From Streptomyces sp. NBC_01276 (GTDB taxonomy: Bacteria; Actinomycetota; Actinomycetes; Streptomycetales; Streptomycetaceae), in the NCBI RefSeq assembly GCF_041435355.1, contig NZ_CP108442.1, forward strand, positions 4,462,501 through 4,526,500: a DNA stretch of 64,000 nucleotides. The letters run 5' to 3'. This document shows positions 31,632 to 39,718 of this stretch, piece by piece. How positions within the stretch are numbered: the first letter of the stretch is position 1; each line of letters starts with the position of its first letter. Both the position numbers and the translations under genes were made by a program. The notes under the pieces were generated by a model. That model saw only the letters and a list, made by a program, of their open reading frames with translations. It did not search any database and was not told where the DNA came from.

Positions 31632-32906
31632 TCAGGCGACCCGGGACCGCCGGTACAGGATCGCGCCGCCGAGGACCAGCGCCGTGGCGAGGGCCGCCGC
31701 GGCTCCGGCCTGGCCGGCCCCGGTCGCGGCCAGTTCCGGTGCCGTCGCGAGGGCGGGAGCCGGAGCCGTCACCGGGACCGGCGCGGGGGCGGTCGTCACG
31801 GGGGGCGCCGGCGCGGGGACGGGAGCCGGCACCGGGGGCAGGTGCACCGGGAAGTCGCCGGCGGGAGCCGCCGGAGGCTGGTCGGCCGCGGGCACGGCCT
31901 CCGGAACCGGTACGGGGGCGGGCGCGGGGCGCTCCACGGGCTGGCTGCCGTGCGGCGGCCGGGGAGCCGGCGCCTCCTCCTGCGCGGCGGGAGGCGCTTG
32001 GGCCGGCGCCGGGACGGGCGCGGGGAGGGTGTGCGGCTGCTCCTCGGGCTGCTCCTCGGGCTGCTGCTGGGGCTGCTGCTCCGGCTGCGGAGGCCGGGGA
32101 GCCTCCTGGACCGGGGCGGGGGCGGGCGCCGGGAGGGTGTGCGGCTGCTCCTCCGGCTGCGGGGCGGGTGCCTGCGCTTCCGGGATGTGCGGGGCCGGTG
32201 CCGGTGCCGGATGTTCCGCGACCGGCGCCGGGCGGGGCGCGGGGTGCGGGTGCGGCTGGGGCTTCGGCAGGGGCTTGGGCTGCGGGTGGTGCGGGGCGGG
32301 GGCCGGCGGGGCCGGGTGGGGTGCGGGGTGCTCGGCGTGGGGCGCGGGCCGGCCGGGGTGGTCGTCGCACTCCTCCTCGCCCTGCGGGCCCCGGTCCTCG
32401 TCACCGTGGCCGCCGTAGCCGCCCCGGTCCTGCTGCGGGCGGGGTGCCGCGTGCCGGGGGGCGTGCGCGCGGGGCTCCTCGCGGCCGTCGTTCCCGTAGC
32501 CGCGTTCCCCGTCCTGGCGCCGGTCGGGCAGGGCGTGCCGGCCGCCCGGGTGCTGCTCGCGCTCGTCGCGCTCGTCGAGGTAGCGCTCCAGGGCCGCGGA
32601 GTTCTCGGGGCTCAGGTAGCGCTCGTAGTCGTGGCCGGCGTCGGAGCCGGTCGTGCTGACGCAGGTGTTCCCCATGGCGGGGTTGAGTGCGGCGCCCCCG
32701 TCCACGCTGTTGCCGCACACGTTGGGCGCGAACGTGATCGGTACCGAGACGCTGTTGCCGGCCAGCACACCCGGCGAATGAGAGGCCTCGGACATCGCCC
32801 CGGGATACGCGTAGGCCGCGCCGGCCGCGATCGACAGCAGGCTGGAGGCGGCCGCCGCCGTGAGCACCCCCTTGCCGAGTACCTGTCGGCTCAGTACCTG
32901 TCGCAT
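31632..32906 (-). CDS. long, sortase-anchored chaplin with one chaplin domain
   Basis: A 424-residue cell-wall-linked chaplin. A signal peptide covers residues 1-33. A single chaplin domain follows at about 41-85 ('SPGVLAGNSVSVPITFAPN', 'VCGNSVDGGAALNPAMGN', 'TCVS'). Then comes a charged segment (90-180) and about 210 residues of Pro/Ala/Gln/Glu-rich stalk ('PQPEQQPQQQPEEQPEEQPH'). It ends with the class E sortase signal LAATG (392-396), a hydrophobic helix and 'RRSRVA'. Classical long chaplins (ChpA-C) have two chaplin domains and are roughly half this size, so the domain loss and the extended stalk are unusual. ATG 32906 follows GGGAAGGA. Confidence 0.92.
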   Translation of the reverse strand: MRQVLSRQVLGKGVLTAAAASSLLSIAAGAAYAYPGAMSEASHSPGVLAGNSVSVPITFAPNVCGNSVDGGAALNPAMGNTCVSTTGSDAGHDYERYLSPENSAALERYLDERDEREQHPGGRHALPDRRQDGERGYGNDGREEPRAHAPRHAAPRPQQDRGGYGGHGDEDRGPQGEEECDDHPGRPAPHAEHPAPHPAPPAPAPHHPQPKPLPKPQPHPHPAPRPAPVAEHPAPAPAPHIPEAQAPAPQPEEQPHTLPAPAPAPVQEAPRPPQPEQQPQQQPEEQPEEQPHTLPAPVPAPAQAPPAAQEEAPAPRPPHGSQPVERPAPAPVPVPEAVPAADQPPAAPAGDFPVHLPPVPAPVPAPAPPVTTAPAPVPVTAPAPALATAPELAATGAGQAGAAAALATALVLGGAILYRRSRVA

Positions 32907-32954
32907 GGGTCCTTCCCTGTCTACCGGCGCGGTGGCCGGTGCTCAATCGAAGAC

Positions 32955-32988
32955 GGCCTCGGAGTGCACCGCCGTGCACTCCGAGGCC
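32955..32988 (-). terminator. hairpin terminator of short chaplin
   Basis: 15-bp perfect stem GGCCTCGGAGTGCAC / GTGCACTCCGAGGCC with a 4-base loop, 39 bp beyond the chaplin stop at 33027. Confidence 0.8.
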
Positions 32989-33026
32989 ACCCGAGGAGGT
33001 CTGCCCTGGTGGGCACAGGCGCTGCG

Positions 33027-33260
33027 TCAGGCGTTGACGCAGGTGTTGCCGAACGCGGGGTTCAGCAGCGCGATCACGTTGACGGTGTTGCCGCACACGT
33101 TCACCGGGACGTGCACCGGGACCTGGACGAGGTTGCCCGACAGCACACCGGGGGAGCCGACGGCCTGGCCCGCGGCGCCCGCGTCAGCCATGGCGGGGGC
33201 GGCGGCACCGGCTGCCATCAGGATGCCGGCGGCCAGGACGACTGCCTTCTTGTAGGTCAT
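33027..33260 (-). CDS. short chaplin
   Basis: A 77-residue chaplin. The signal peptide is 'YKKAVVLAAGILMAAGAAAP' plus 'AMA'. The mature domain is 'GSPGVLSGNLVQVPVHVPVN', 'VCGNTVNVIALLNPAFGN', 'TCVNA', with two Cys, closely similar to the chaplin at 30779. ATG 33260 follows GGAAGGATTG. A CGTTGT box 45 bp upstream lies at the same distance as the -10 boxes of the two rodlin genes. Confidence 0.95.
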   Translation of the reverse strand: MTYKKAVVLAAGILMAAGAAAPAMADAGAAGQAVGSPGVLSGNLVQVPVHVPVNVCGNTVNVIALLNPAFGNTCVNA

Positions 33261-33440
33261 TTGATTTCAATCCTTCCCGCAGAGGTGTATCCGCTGCACA
33301 CATAACAACGAGCGGCCGGGGAAAAGGAAACCGGGATTTTCCGGAGGGTGTGGACGAATTCACTCCGATGGTCCGGCCGCTCGTCCGTACAATTCCCGCC
33401 CCTATTTGCGGTGGTGGAATTGGCGCGGGCCCGGCATGCG

Positions 33441-33477
33441 GCGAGGCCGCCGCGCCCCGAGGGTGCGGCGGCCTCGC
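33441..33477 (-). terminator. hairpin terminator of second rodlin
   Basis: 13-bp perfect stem GCGAGGCCGCCGC / GCGGCGGCCTCGC with an 11-base loop, 23 bp beyond the rodlin stop. The remaining gap to the chaplin start holds only its promoter region. Confidence 0.7.
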
Positions 33478-33499
33478 TGGCGCGGGGCGCTGGGTGCGG

Positions 33500-33910
33500 T
33501 CAGCTGCCGGCGGAGGCGTTGCCGGAGAGGACCGGGATGTTGTCCAGGATGTGCGAGAGGGCCTCGTCGCCCTTGGCCTGGGTGGAGTTCTCGGTGCACT
33601 GCTGGTTCTGCGGGCTGGACAGGACCGGGATGTCCTGGACGCCGACGTTGATGAGGGCCAGCACCGACTGGACGTTGGCCTTGGCCGGCAGGGCGATGCA
33701 GGGCTTGTTGAAGGAGCCCTGGATCAGCGCCATCTGCGGGCTCATGTTGCCGTAGGTGGCCTGGTTGCCGTAGATCTGCGCGGAGTTGTTGCCGTTCACG
33801 GTGTTGACGCCGTTGTCGTTCCCGATGGCCATCGCCTGCGGGGCCATGGCGGCACCGAGACCCACGACGGAGGCGGCAACCGCTGCGCCGGCCACAAACT
33901 TCTTGATCAT
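33500..33910 (-). CDS. rodlin
   Basis: A 136-residue rodlin, closer than the copy at 29461 to S. coelicolor RdlA/RdlB ('IKKFVAGAAVAASVVGLGAA' signal; 'NMSPQMALIQGSFNKPCIAL', 'NQQCTENSTQAKGDEALSHI', 'LDNIPVLSGN'). It forms the ordered rodlet layer with chaplins. ATG 33910 follows AAAGGGAC. A BldN-like promoter lies 46 bp upstream. Which paralogue is rdlA and which rdlB cannot be decided here. Confidence 0.95.
   Translation of the reverse strand: MIKKFVAGAAVAASVVGLGAAMAPQAMAIGNDNGVNTVNGNNSAQIYGNQATYGNMSPQMALIQGSFNKPCIALPAKANVQSVLALINVGVQDIPVLSSPQNQQCTENSTQAKGDEALSHILDNIPVLSGNASAGS
33519..33625. repeat. 107-bp direct repeat (rodlin 3' end), copy 2
   Basis: Partner of 29480-29586, 104 of 107 bases identical. 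Confidence 0.9.
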
Positions 33911-33955
33911 TATTGTCCCTTTTTTGCAGGATTGCCCGGTACAGGAGCACCCGGA

Positions 33956-33984
33956 TCAACGGCCCGCCCCCGGACCGGGTTGCG
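33956..33984 (-). promoter_or_regulatory. BldN-like promoter of second rodlin
   Basis: On the minus strand CGCAAC, 17 bases, CGTTGA: one mismatch to CGTAAC-N16/17-CGTTGA. S. coelicolor rdlA is a known BldN target. Confidence 0.65.
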
Positions 33985-34399
33985 TGACTTCACTCGGATG
34001 CCGCCGTTTCGGGCGGCGCGGTTGACGCTCAGGCGTTCACGCGGGGGCTGCCGGACGAGGGGGCGGGCGGGGCGGGTTGCCGCTCGGACGCCGGGGGGCC
34101 GGCGGCGACGCCGTCCGCCGTCACCCCGCCCCCGTCGTGCGCGGAGGCGGATCCCGCGCCGCCCGGCGGCCGTCGCGGCGCTCGCGACGGCCGTGGTGGT
34201 GCCGCGCGCCGGCCTCGTCCTCTTCCCCGTTTTTCCTTTCGGGTTCGAACGGTGGTGCACCCATAACGACCCGCTCGACACGAGGGTGCGATTCATCGCC
34301 CAAAAGGCCGTACGAGCGAGTCCGGCGTGATTTCCAGCCTGATTTCTGACAAAGTGCACTCCTGTTTTGTCCCCTTGATCGAAAATGGAGACAGGCGTC
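33985..34399. other. non-coding gap before secreted protein gene
   Basis: No gene seen. It is G+C-rich to about 34250, then more A+T-rich. It holds an inverted repeat GACAAA-N12-TTTGTC (34348-34371) just upstream of the ribosome site of the next gene. Confidence 0.45.
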
Positions 34400-35533
34400 A
34401 TGGGTTCCTCCCGCAGAATCCTCGGCACAGTCGGCCTGCTGTCCTGCCTCACGCTTTCCGCACTCGTCCCCGTGGCGGAAGCCGCCGCACCACCGTCCCC
34501 TTCCGCCGCCGCCCGTGAATCACCCAGGATCCCCTTCACGCAGCGTTACCAGGCGGTCCAGCGCGGAGGCCTGGTACGGGCCTCCAACTCCTCGATCAGC
34601 TGCCGCTCGGCCGAGTCCCCCCAGGCCGAGCCGTGCCCGGAGGTGCAGAAGGGGGCGGCCGGGGTCAACGGCGACTTCGAGATGTTCTACGACGAGGTCG
34701 ACAAGGACCCCGACACCTACAACTCCACCCGGGCCGAACTCAAGGTGCCGCAGGGCGCGAAGGTCTCCTACGCCCGGCTGTACTGGGGCGGGAACCTGCG
34801 CGTGGGCGAGCAGAAGCCGCCCGAGGACAACGGCCGGGTGCTGGTCGCCGAACCGGGCGGCGCCTACAAGGCGGTGCTCGCCGACACCGTGGTCGGTCAC
34901 CACACCGACGCGGGCAGCGACGCCTACCAGGCCTCGGCCGACGTGACCCCGATGGTGCGCAAGGGGGGCGCGGGGATGTGGACGGTCGCCCAGCTCAACA
35001 TCGCCATGGGGCATTCGGAGGCGGGTGCCTGGGGCGGCTGGACCCTGGTCGTGGCGTACGAGCACCCCCAGGAGCCGCTGCGCCGGATCTCCCTGTGGGA
35101 CGGCTTCGAATCGCTGGCCGCCGGGGCCGGGGAGGCCGCCGGGGCCGGGGAGGCCGCCGGGGAGACGGTGGAGATCGCGGGGCTGAACGCGCCGGCCGGG
35201 TCGGCGGGACGCGCCGGAGTGGTGGCGTACGACGGGGACCGCGGGACCCTCGGGGACTCGCTCACGGTGACCGCCGACAGTGGCCGCCGGATCAGCATCA
35301 GCGATGCCGAAAACCCTTTCAATGATGTGATGAATTCTACTGTCACAGAATTCGGACGTCCCTCGTTCGTGCGACAGCCCGAACATATGAATAACCTCGG
35401 ATATGACGCGGACGTGTTCGATCTGAGCCCCGCCCTGTCCGGGGGCGCCCATACCCTGAACTTCAGGTTCACGGGCGAAAGCCAGGGTCAATTCCTCGGT
35501 GTGCTCTTCGTTCAGACAGACGCGCGCCGCTGA
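34400..35533 (+). CDS. secreted beta-rich protein (DUF3344-like)
   Basis: A 377-residue exported protein. Signal peptide 'ILGTVGLLSCLTLSALVPVA'. The mature part opens 'FTQRYQAVQRGGLVRASNSS' and contains 'YARLYWGGNLRVGEQ', 'MWTVAQLNIAMGHSEAGAWG' and 'GWTLVVAYEHPQEPLRRISL'. This is the pattern of beta-sandwich surface proteins often labelled DUF3344, whose role is unknown. A short Gly-Ala repeat ('AGAGEAAGAGEAAG') interrupts it near residue 240. ATG 34400 follows GGAGACAG. The stop is 20 bp before the first glycosyltransferase, so it may head the polysaccharide operon. The 3' end is unusually A+T-rich (about 35290-35420). Confidence 0.7.
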   Translation: MGSSRRILGTVGLLSCLTLSALVPVAEAAAPPSPSAAARESPRIPFTQRYQAVQRGGLVRASNSSISCRSAESPQAEPCPEVQKGAAGVNGDFEMFYDEVDKDPDTYNSTRAELKVPQGAKVSYARLYWGGNLRVGEQKPPEDNGRVLVAEPGGAYKAVLADTVVGHHTDAGSDAYQASADVTPMVRKGGAGMWTVAQLNIAMGHSEAGAWGGWTLVVAYEHPQEPLRRISLWDGFESLAAGAGEAAGAGEAAGETVEIAGLNAPAGSAGRAGVVAYDGDRGTLGDSLTVTADSGRRISISDAENPFNDVMNSTVTEFGRPSFVRQPEHMNNLGYDADVFDLSPALSGGAHTLNFRFTGESQGQFLGVLFVQTDARR

Positions 35534-35552
35534 ACGCAGGAGACCACTCCCC

Positions 35553-36755
35553 GTGCGGAAACAGTCCTCACCAGCCCCCACACCTGCCCCGGAGCCCCTG
35601 ACCGTCCTGCACCTCGTGCAGCCCGTCGACGGCGGAGTCGCCCGGGTCGTCACCGACCTCGTACGGGCCCAGGCCGCCGCCGGACTGCGGGTCCTCGTCG
35701 GCTGCCCGCGCGGCGGGCGGCTCACCGACGACGCCCGCGCCGCCGGCGCCGAGGTGCTCACCTGGCACGCCGGCCGCTCCCCGGGCCCCGGCCTGCCCGC
35801 CGAAGTGCTCGGCGCCGCCCGGCTGATCCGCCACGTCCGCCCCGACCTGCTGCACCTCCACAGCGCCAAGGCGGGACTGGCCGGACGGATCGCCGTACGG
35901 GGCCGCGTCCCCACCGTGTTCCAGCCGCACGCCTGGTCCTTCGACGCCGTCGGCGGCGCCACCGCCGCCCTCGCGCTGCGCTGGGAACGGGCCGGAGCCC
36001 GCTGGGCCGACCGGGTGCTCTGCGTCAGCGAGTCCGAACGCCGGGCCGGGGAAGCCGAAGGCATCACCGCCCGCTGGTCCGTGATCCGCAACGGCGTCGA
36101 CCTCGACCGTTTCCGCCCCGCCCACCGCGACCCGGACCGCGACCGCGCCGAGGCACGGACCGCCCTCCCGCTGCCCGCCGCCCTCACCGGCAACGGGCCC
36201 CTCACCGTCTGCGTCGGCCGGCTCTGCCCCCAGAAGGGCCAGGACGTCCTGCTGCGCGCCTGGCCCGAACTGCTGGGCAACGTTCCCGAAGCCCGCCTCG
36301 CCCTCGTCGGCGACGGGCCCGACGCCGAGCGGCTGCGCCGCGCCGCCCCGCCCGGCGTGCACTTCGCGGGGGCCGCCGCCGACATCCGCCCGTGGCTTCG
36401 GGCCGCCGATCTCGTTGTACTGCCGTCGCGGTGGGAAGGCATGGCGCTCGCCCCGCTCGAAGCCATGGCCTGCGGCCGCCCGGTCCTGGTCTCCGACGTC
36501 AGCGGTGCCCGGGAGAGCCTGCCGCCCGGCCAGGGACGGCTCTGCCTGGTACCGCCGGAGGACCCGACGGCGCTGGCCAAGGCCCTGGGACGGCTGCTCA
36601 CCGAACCGCGGCTGCTCACCGAACTCGGGGAGCAGGCCCAGCAGCACGCCCGGACGGAGTTCGACGTGCGGCGGACCACGGACGCGGTCACCGGCCTGTA
36701 CCACGAACTGCTGGGCAGGCCCCGGCCCTTGAACCAGGAGAGCGTCAGCCGATGA
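35553..36755 (+). CDS. GT4 family glycosyltransferase
   Basis: A 400-residue GT-B enzyme that transfers a sugar from a nucleotide donor to a lipid-linked glycan at the inner membrane face. The N-domain has 'VLHLVQPVDGGVARVVTDLV' (GT4 N-terminal fold). The C-domain has 'VCVGRLCPQKGQDVLLRAW', 'LALVGDGPDAERLR' and the nucleotide-sugar EX7E-type motif in 'LPSRWEGMALAPLEAMACGR'. GTG 35553 follows AGGAG. Its stop overlaps the next start (ATGA), so it is translationally coupled to the sugar transferase and belongs to the large operon. Confidence 0.9.
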   Translation: MRKQSSPAPTPAPEPLTVLHLVQPVDGGVARVVTDLVRAQAAAGLRVLVGCPRGGRLTDDARAAGAEVLTWHAGRSPGPGLPAEVLGAARLIRHVRPDLLHLHSAKAGLAGRIAVRGRVPTVFQPHAWSFDAVGGATAALALRWERAGARWADRVLCVSESERRAGEAEGITARWSVIRNGVDLDRFRPAHRDPDRDRAEARTALPLPAALTGNGPLTVCVGRLCPQKGQDVLLRAWPELLGNVPEARLALVGDGPDAERLRRAAPPGVHFAGAAADIRPWLRAADLVVLPSRWEGMALAPLEAMACGRPVLVSDVSGARESLPPGQGRLCLVPPEDPTALAKALGRLLTEPRLLTELGEQAQQHARTEFDVRRTTDAVTGLYHELLGRPRPLNQESVSR

Positions 36756-38290
36756 CGATGGACAGCGCACCCGCCCGGCACACGGGGCAGGGCGGCACGG
36801 CGCCCGCCGGCGGCGGCGCCTTCGCGCCCGCGCCACCCGCGGAAGCCCGCCGTGCCGTGCCCGCGATCCACCCCCCGCGCGGACCCCGGGCCGACCGGGC
36901 CCGGCCCGCGGTCCGGCCCCAGCGGATCAGCCGCCGCGACGGCGTCGCCGCGCTGGTGACCGCCGACGCCCTGGCCGCCGCCGTCACGGCGGCCACCCTG
37001 CCCGCGGACGTCCTGCCGCCGTCGGCCACCGGCCCCTGCATCGTCCTGCTCCTCGTCCTGCTCGCCGCCCTGCACGCGCAGGGCGGCCTCTACCGGCCCC
37101 GGCTCACCCCCTCCGCCCTGCTCGAACTGCCCGCGCTGGCCGGGCGGGCCGCCGTGCTGTGGTGCGGGGCCGCAGCCGTCCTCGCCACCACCGGGCCGCG
37201 GCAGTCCCTCGGCTGGAGCACCCTCCTGGGCGCCGTCGCCCTCCAGACCTTCCTGGTCTGCGCCGGCCGCGGCACCGTCCACGCGCTCCGCCGCCGCTCG
37301 GCCCTGCGTCACCCCGTCTCCACCCTCGTCGTCGGCCCCGGGGACGGGGCGGGCGCCGTCGCCGCCGCACTGCACGGACGCCCCGAGTACGGACTGCGGC
37401 CCGTGGGCATCGCCGACGCCGCCGCCCCCGCCGACGGGGAACGCGGCCAGCTCCCCGTACTCACCACCCACGAGGACGTCCGGCGCGCCGTCATCCAGAA
37501 CTCCGTCCGGCACGCCGTGTTCACGCGGCCCCCCGAGGCCGACGAACGCACCGCCTCCCTGGTCCGGCTCTTCCACGACCACGGATGCCAGCTCTGGCTC
37601 GCCGACCCCGCCGGGACCGCCAAGGTCACCGGCATGCGCGTCGCGCAGCCCGCCGACCAGCTGTGGGGGTACGCCGTACAGCCGCTGCTGCCGCGCCCGG
37701 CCCGGACCGCCGAGCGCACCGCGAAGCGGGCCATCGACTCCCTCCTCGCCGCCCTCGCCCTCCTCGCCGCCGCCCCCGTCATGGGCGCCTGTGCACTGGC
37801 CGTACGGATCTCCGACGGACCCGGAGTGATCTTCCGTCAGGAACGGGTCGGCCTCTACGGACGCCCCTTCACCCTGCTGAAGTTCCGCACCCTGCGCGCC
37901 GACGAGCACGAATCCGCCACCCGATGGACCGTCGCCGGCGACCGCCGGATGAGCCCCGTCGGCTCCTTCCTGCGCAAGTCCTCCCTGGACGAACTGCCGC
38001 AACTGTGGAACGTCGTACGGGGTGACATGAGCCTGGTCGGCCCCCGCCCCGAACGGCCCTTCTTCGTCGCCAAGTTCAGCAGCGTCCACCCCGGCTACGA
38101 GGCCCGCCACCGGATGCCCGTCGGCATCACCGGACTCGCCCAGATCAACGGACTGCGCGGGGACACCTCCATCGAGGACCGGGCCCGCTTCGACAACCAC
38201 TACATCGACACCTGGTCGCTGTGGCAGGACCTGTGGATCCTGGCGCGCACCGCGGCCTCCTTCTTCCGCTTCCGGCTGGGAGGGAGCTGA
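36752..38290 (+). CDS. polyprenyl-phosphate sugar-1-phosphate transferase
   Basis: A 512-residue enzyme of the WbaP/WcaJ bacterial sugar transferase family. It starts glycan assembly by moving a sugar-1-phosphate onto undecaprenyl phosphate. After a 75-residue disordered lead come four membrane helices (about 75-195), a Rossmann-like part with 'HPVSTLVVGPGDGAGAV', a fifth membrane-inserted helix ('SLLAALALLAAAPVMGACAL') and the catalytic domain. This contains 'FRQERVGLYGRPFTLLKFRT', 'SLDELPQLWNVVRGDMSLVG' (the Asp-Glu catalytic pair) and 'PRPERPFF'. This is the priming step, so the locus makes a lipid-carried polysaccharide. It is coupled by ATGA to the preceding glycosyltransferase. Confidence 0.93.
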   Translation: MTMDSAPARHTGQGGTAPAGGGAFAPAPPAEARRAVPAIHPPRGPRADRARPAVRPQRISRRDGVAALVTADALAAAVTAATLPADVLPPSATGPCIVLLLVLLAALHAQGGLYRPRLTPSALLELPALAGRAAVLWCGAAAVLATTGPRQSLGWSTLLGAVALQTFLVCAGRGTVHALRRRSALRHPVSTLVVGPGDGAGAVAAALHGRPEYGLRPVGIADAAAPADGERGQLPVLTTHEDVRRAVIQNSVRHAVFTRPPEADERTASLVRLFHDHGCQLWLADPAGTAKVTGMRVAQPADQLWGYAVQPLLPRPARTAERTAKRAIDSLLAALALLAAAPVMGACALAVRISDGPGVIFRQERVGLYGRPFTLLKFRTLRADEHESATRWTVAGDRRMSPVGSFLRKSSLDELPQLWNVVRGDMSLVGPRPERPFFVAKFSSVHPGYEARHRMPVGITGLAQINGLRGDTSIEDRARFDNHYIDTWSLWQDLWILARTAASFFRFRLGGS

Positions 38291-38293
38291 CCG

Positions 38294-39718
38294 ATGAGCC
38301 TCGCCGCCGCCGGGCCCGCCCGGATCACCGATCCGGCCGGCCCGCTGCGCCGCCACTGGCCGCTGCTGCCGCTGGCCGCGACCGTCCTGTTCCTCCTCGC
38401 CCCGCTCCCCGCCGGGGACGCGACCGCCTCCGGGAAGGTCGGCCCCGCCGACGCCGCCTCACTGCTGCTCGCCCTCGTCTGCGCCGTACAGGCGCTGCGC
38501 GGCCGGGTACGGACACTGACCCCGCTGGGCGTGCTCGTCCTCGGGGCCCCGGGCGTCGGGCTCGCCGTCTCCACCATGACCGCCGGGGACCCGTACGCCG
38601 CCCTGCCCGGGTTCGTGCGCTACCTCCAGGTCTTCGTGCTCGTCCCGGCGGCCGTGGTGCTGCTGGTGCGCGACGCCCGCGAATTCAGGCTCGCCGCCGG
38701 GTGCTTCGTGGTGCTGGCCCTCGTACAGGGCGCCGTCGGCGTCGCGCAGTTCGCGACCCACACCGGCGCCTCCTACCAGGGCGAGGACATCAGGGCCGTG
38801 GGCACCTTCGGCCCCGGCGACGTCATGGGCATGGCCACCGTCGTCGCGTACGGGCTGGTCGTGGCCACCGCCGCCGCCCTCGCGCCCGGCCTCCCCGCCA
38901 GGGTCCGCCGGATCGCCGGGGGCTGCGCGCTGGTCCTGGTCGTGCCGCTGGTGCTGTCCTTCAGCCGGGGCGCCTGGATCGCCACCGCGGGGGCCGCGCT
39001 GCTGGTGATGGGCCTGGCCGGCATCCGGCGGGCGCTGAAGGTGCTGGTCGCGCTGACCGCGCTGGGCGTGGTGCTGGTCGGCGGGCTCGGCGTCGGCTCC
39101 GAGATGGTCGCGGAGCGGCTGACCTCCATCACCCAGGTGTCGAGCGCGCCCGACCAGTCGGTCACCGACCGGTACACGATGTGGGCCGCCGCCGAGTCGA
39201 TGTGGCGGGAGCGGCCGGCGGTGGGGGTGGGGCTCAAGGGCTTCCCCGCCCACCGCGACGGCCACTCCTCGCTCGGCCTGTCCTCCGGCAGCGACACCGG
39301 CGGCGCGGGCCAGGCGTTCATCAAGCAGCCGCTGCTGTCCCCGCACAACATGTACCTCCTCGTCCTCGGCGAGCAGGGCCTGACCGGACTGCTCGCCCTG
39401 GCGGGCGGCTGGGCGGCGCTCCTCGTCGCGGGCCTGCGCCGGTACGCCGCCGACCGCCCGGCGCGGGGGATCCGCGACTGCGGGCTGATCGCGCTCGGCC
39501 TCTTCGTGTGGCAGCTGACCGACTTCCTGTACGCGGACATCGGAGGGCCGTCCACCGTGCTCACCGGGGTGATCATCGGCCTGGCGGCCTGGTGGGCGCT
39601 GCCGTCGCCCGGGGGCGCGGGTGGTCCGGGTGGTCCAGGTGGTCCGGCTGGTTCGGGCGTCCCGGGCTCTCCGGGCTCTCCGGGCGGCAGGGCCCTTGAG
39701 GGGCCGGCGGCCCGGTGA
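38294..39718 (+). CDS. O-antigen ligase / Wzy-like polymerase
   Basis: A 474-residue membrane protein with about ten helices and one large loop holding the ligase-family landmark 'RPAVGVGLKGFPAH' and 'PLLSPHNMYLLVLGEQGLTG' (conserved His region). In a Gram-positive cell it would polymerise repeat units or attach finished glycan to an acceptor on the outside. The C-terminal tail is Gly-Pro-rich and collagen-like ('GGPGGPGGPAGSGVPGSPGS'). ATG 38294 has GGGAGG upstream and follows the sugar transferase stop by 3 bp. Its own stop overlaps the next start (GTGA). Confidence 0.87.
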   Translation: MSLAAAGPARITDPAGPLRRHWPLLPLAATVLFLLAPLPAGDATASGKVGPADAASLLLALVCAVQALRGRVRTLTPLGVLVLGAPGVGLAVSTMTAGDPYAALPGFVRYLQVFVLVPAAVVLLVRDAREFRLAAGCFVVLALVQGAVGVAQFATHTGASYQGEDIRAVGTFGPGDVMGMATVVAYGLVVATAAALAPGLPARVRRIAGGCALVLVVPLVLSFSRGAWIATAGAALLVMGLAGIRRALKVLVALTALGVVLVGGLGVGSEMVAERLTSITQVSSAPDQSVTDRYTMWAAAESMWRERPAVGVGLKGFPAHRDGHSSLGLSSGSDTGGAGQAFIKQPLLSPHNMYLLVLGEQGLTGLLALAGGWAALLVAGLRRYAADRPARGIRDCGLIALGLFVWQLTDFLYADIGGPSTVLTGVIIGLAAWWALPSPGGAGGPGGPGGPAGSGVPGSPGSPGGRALEGPAAR

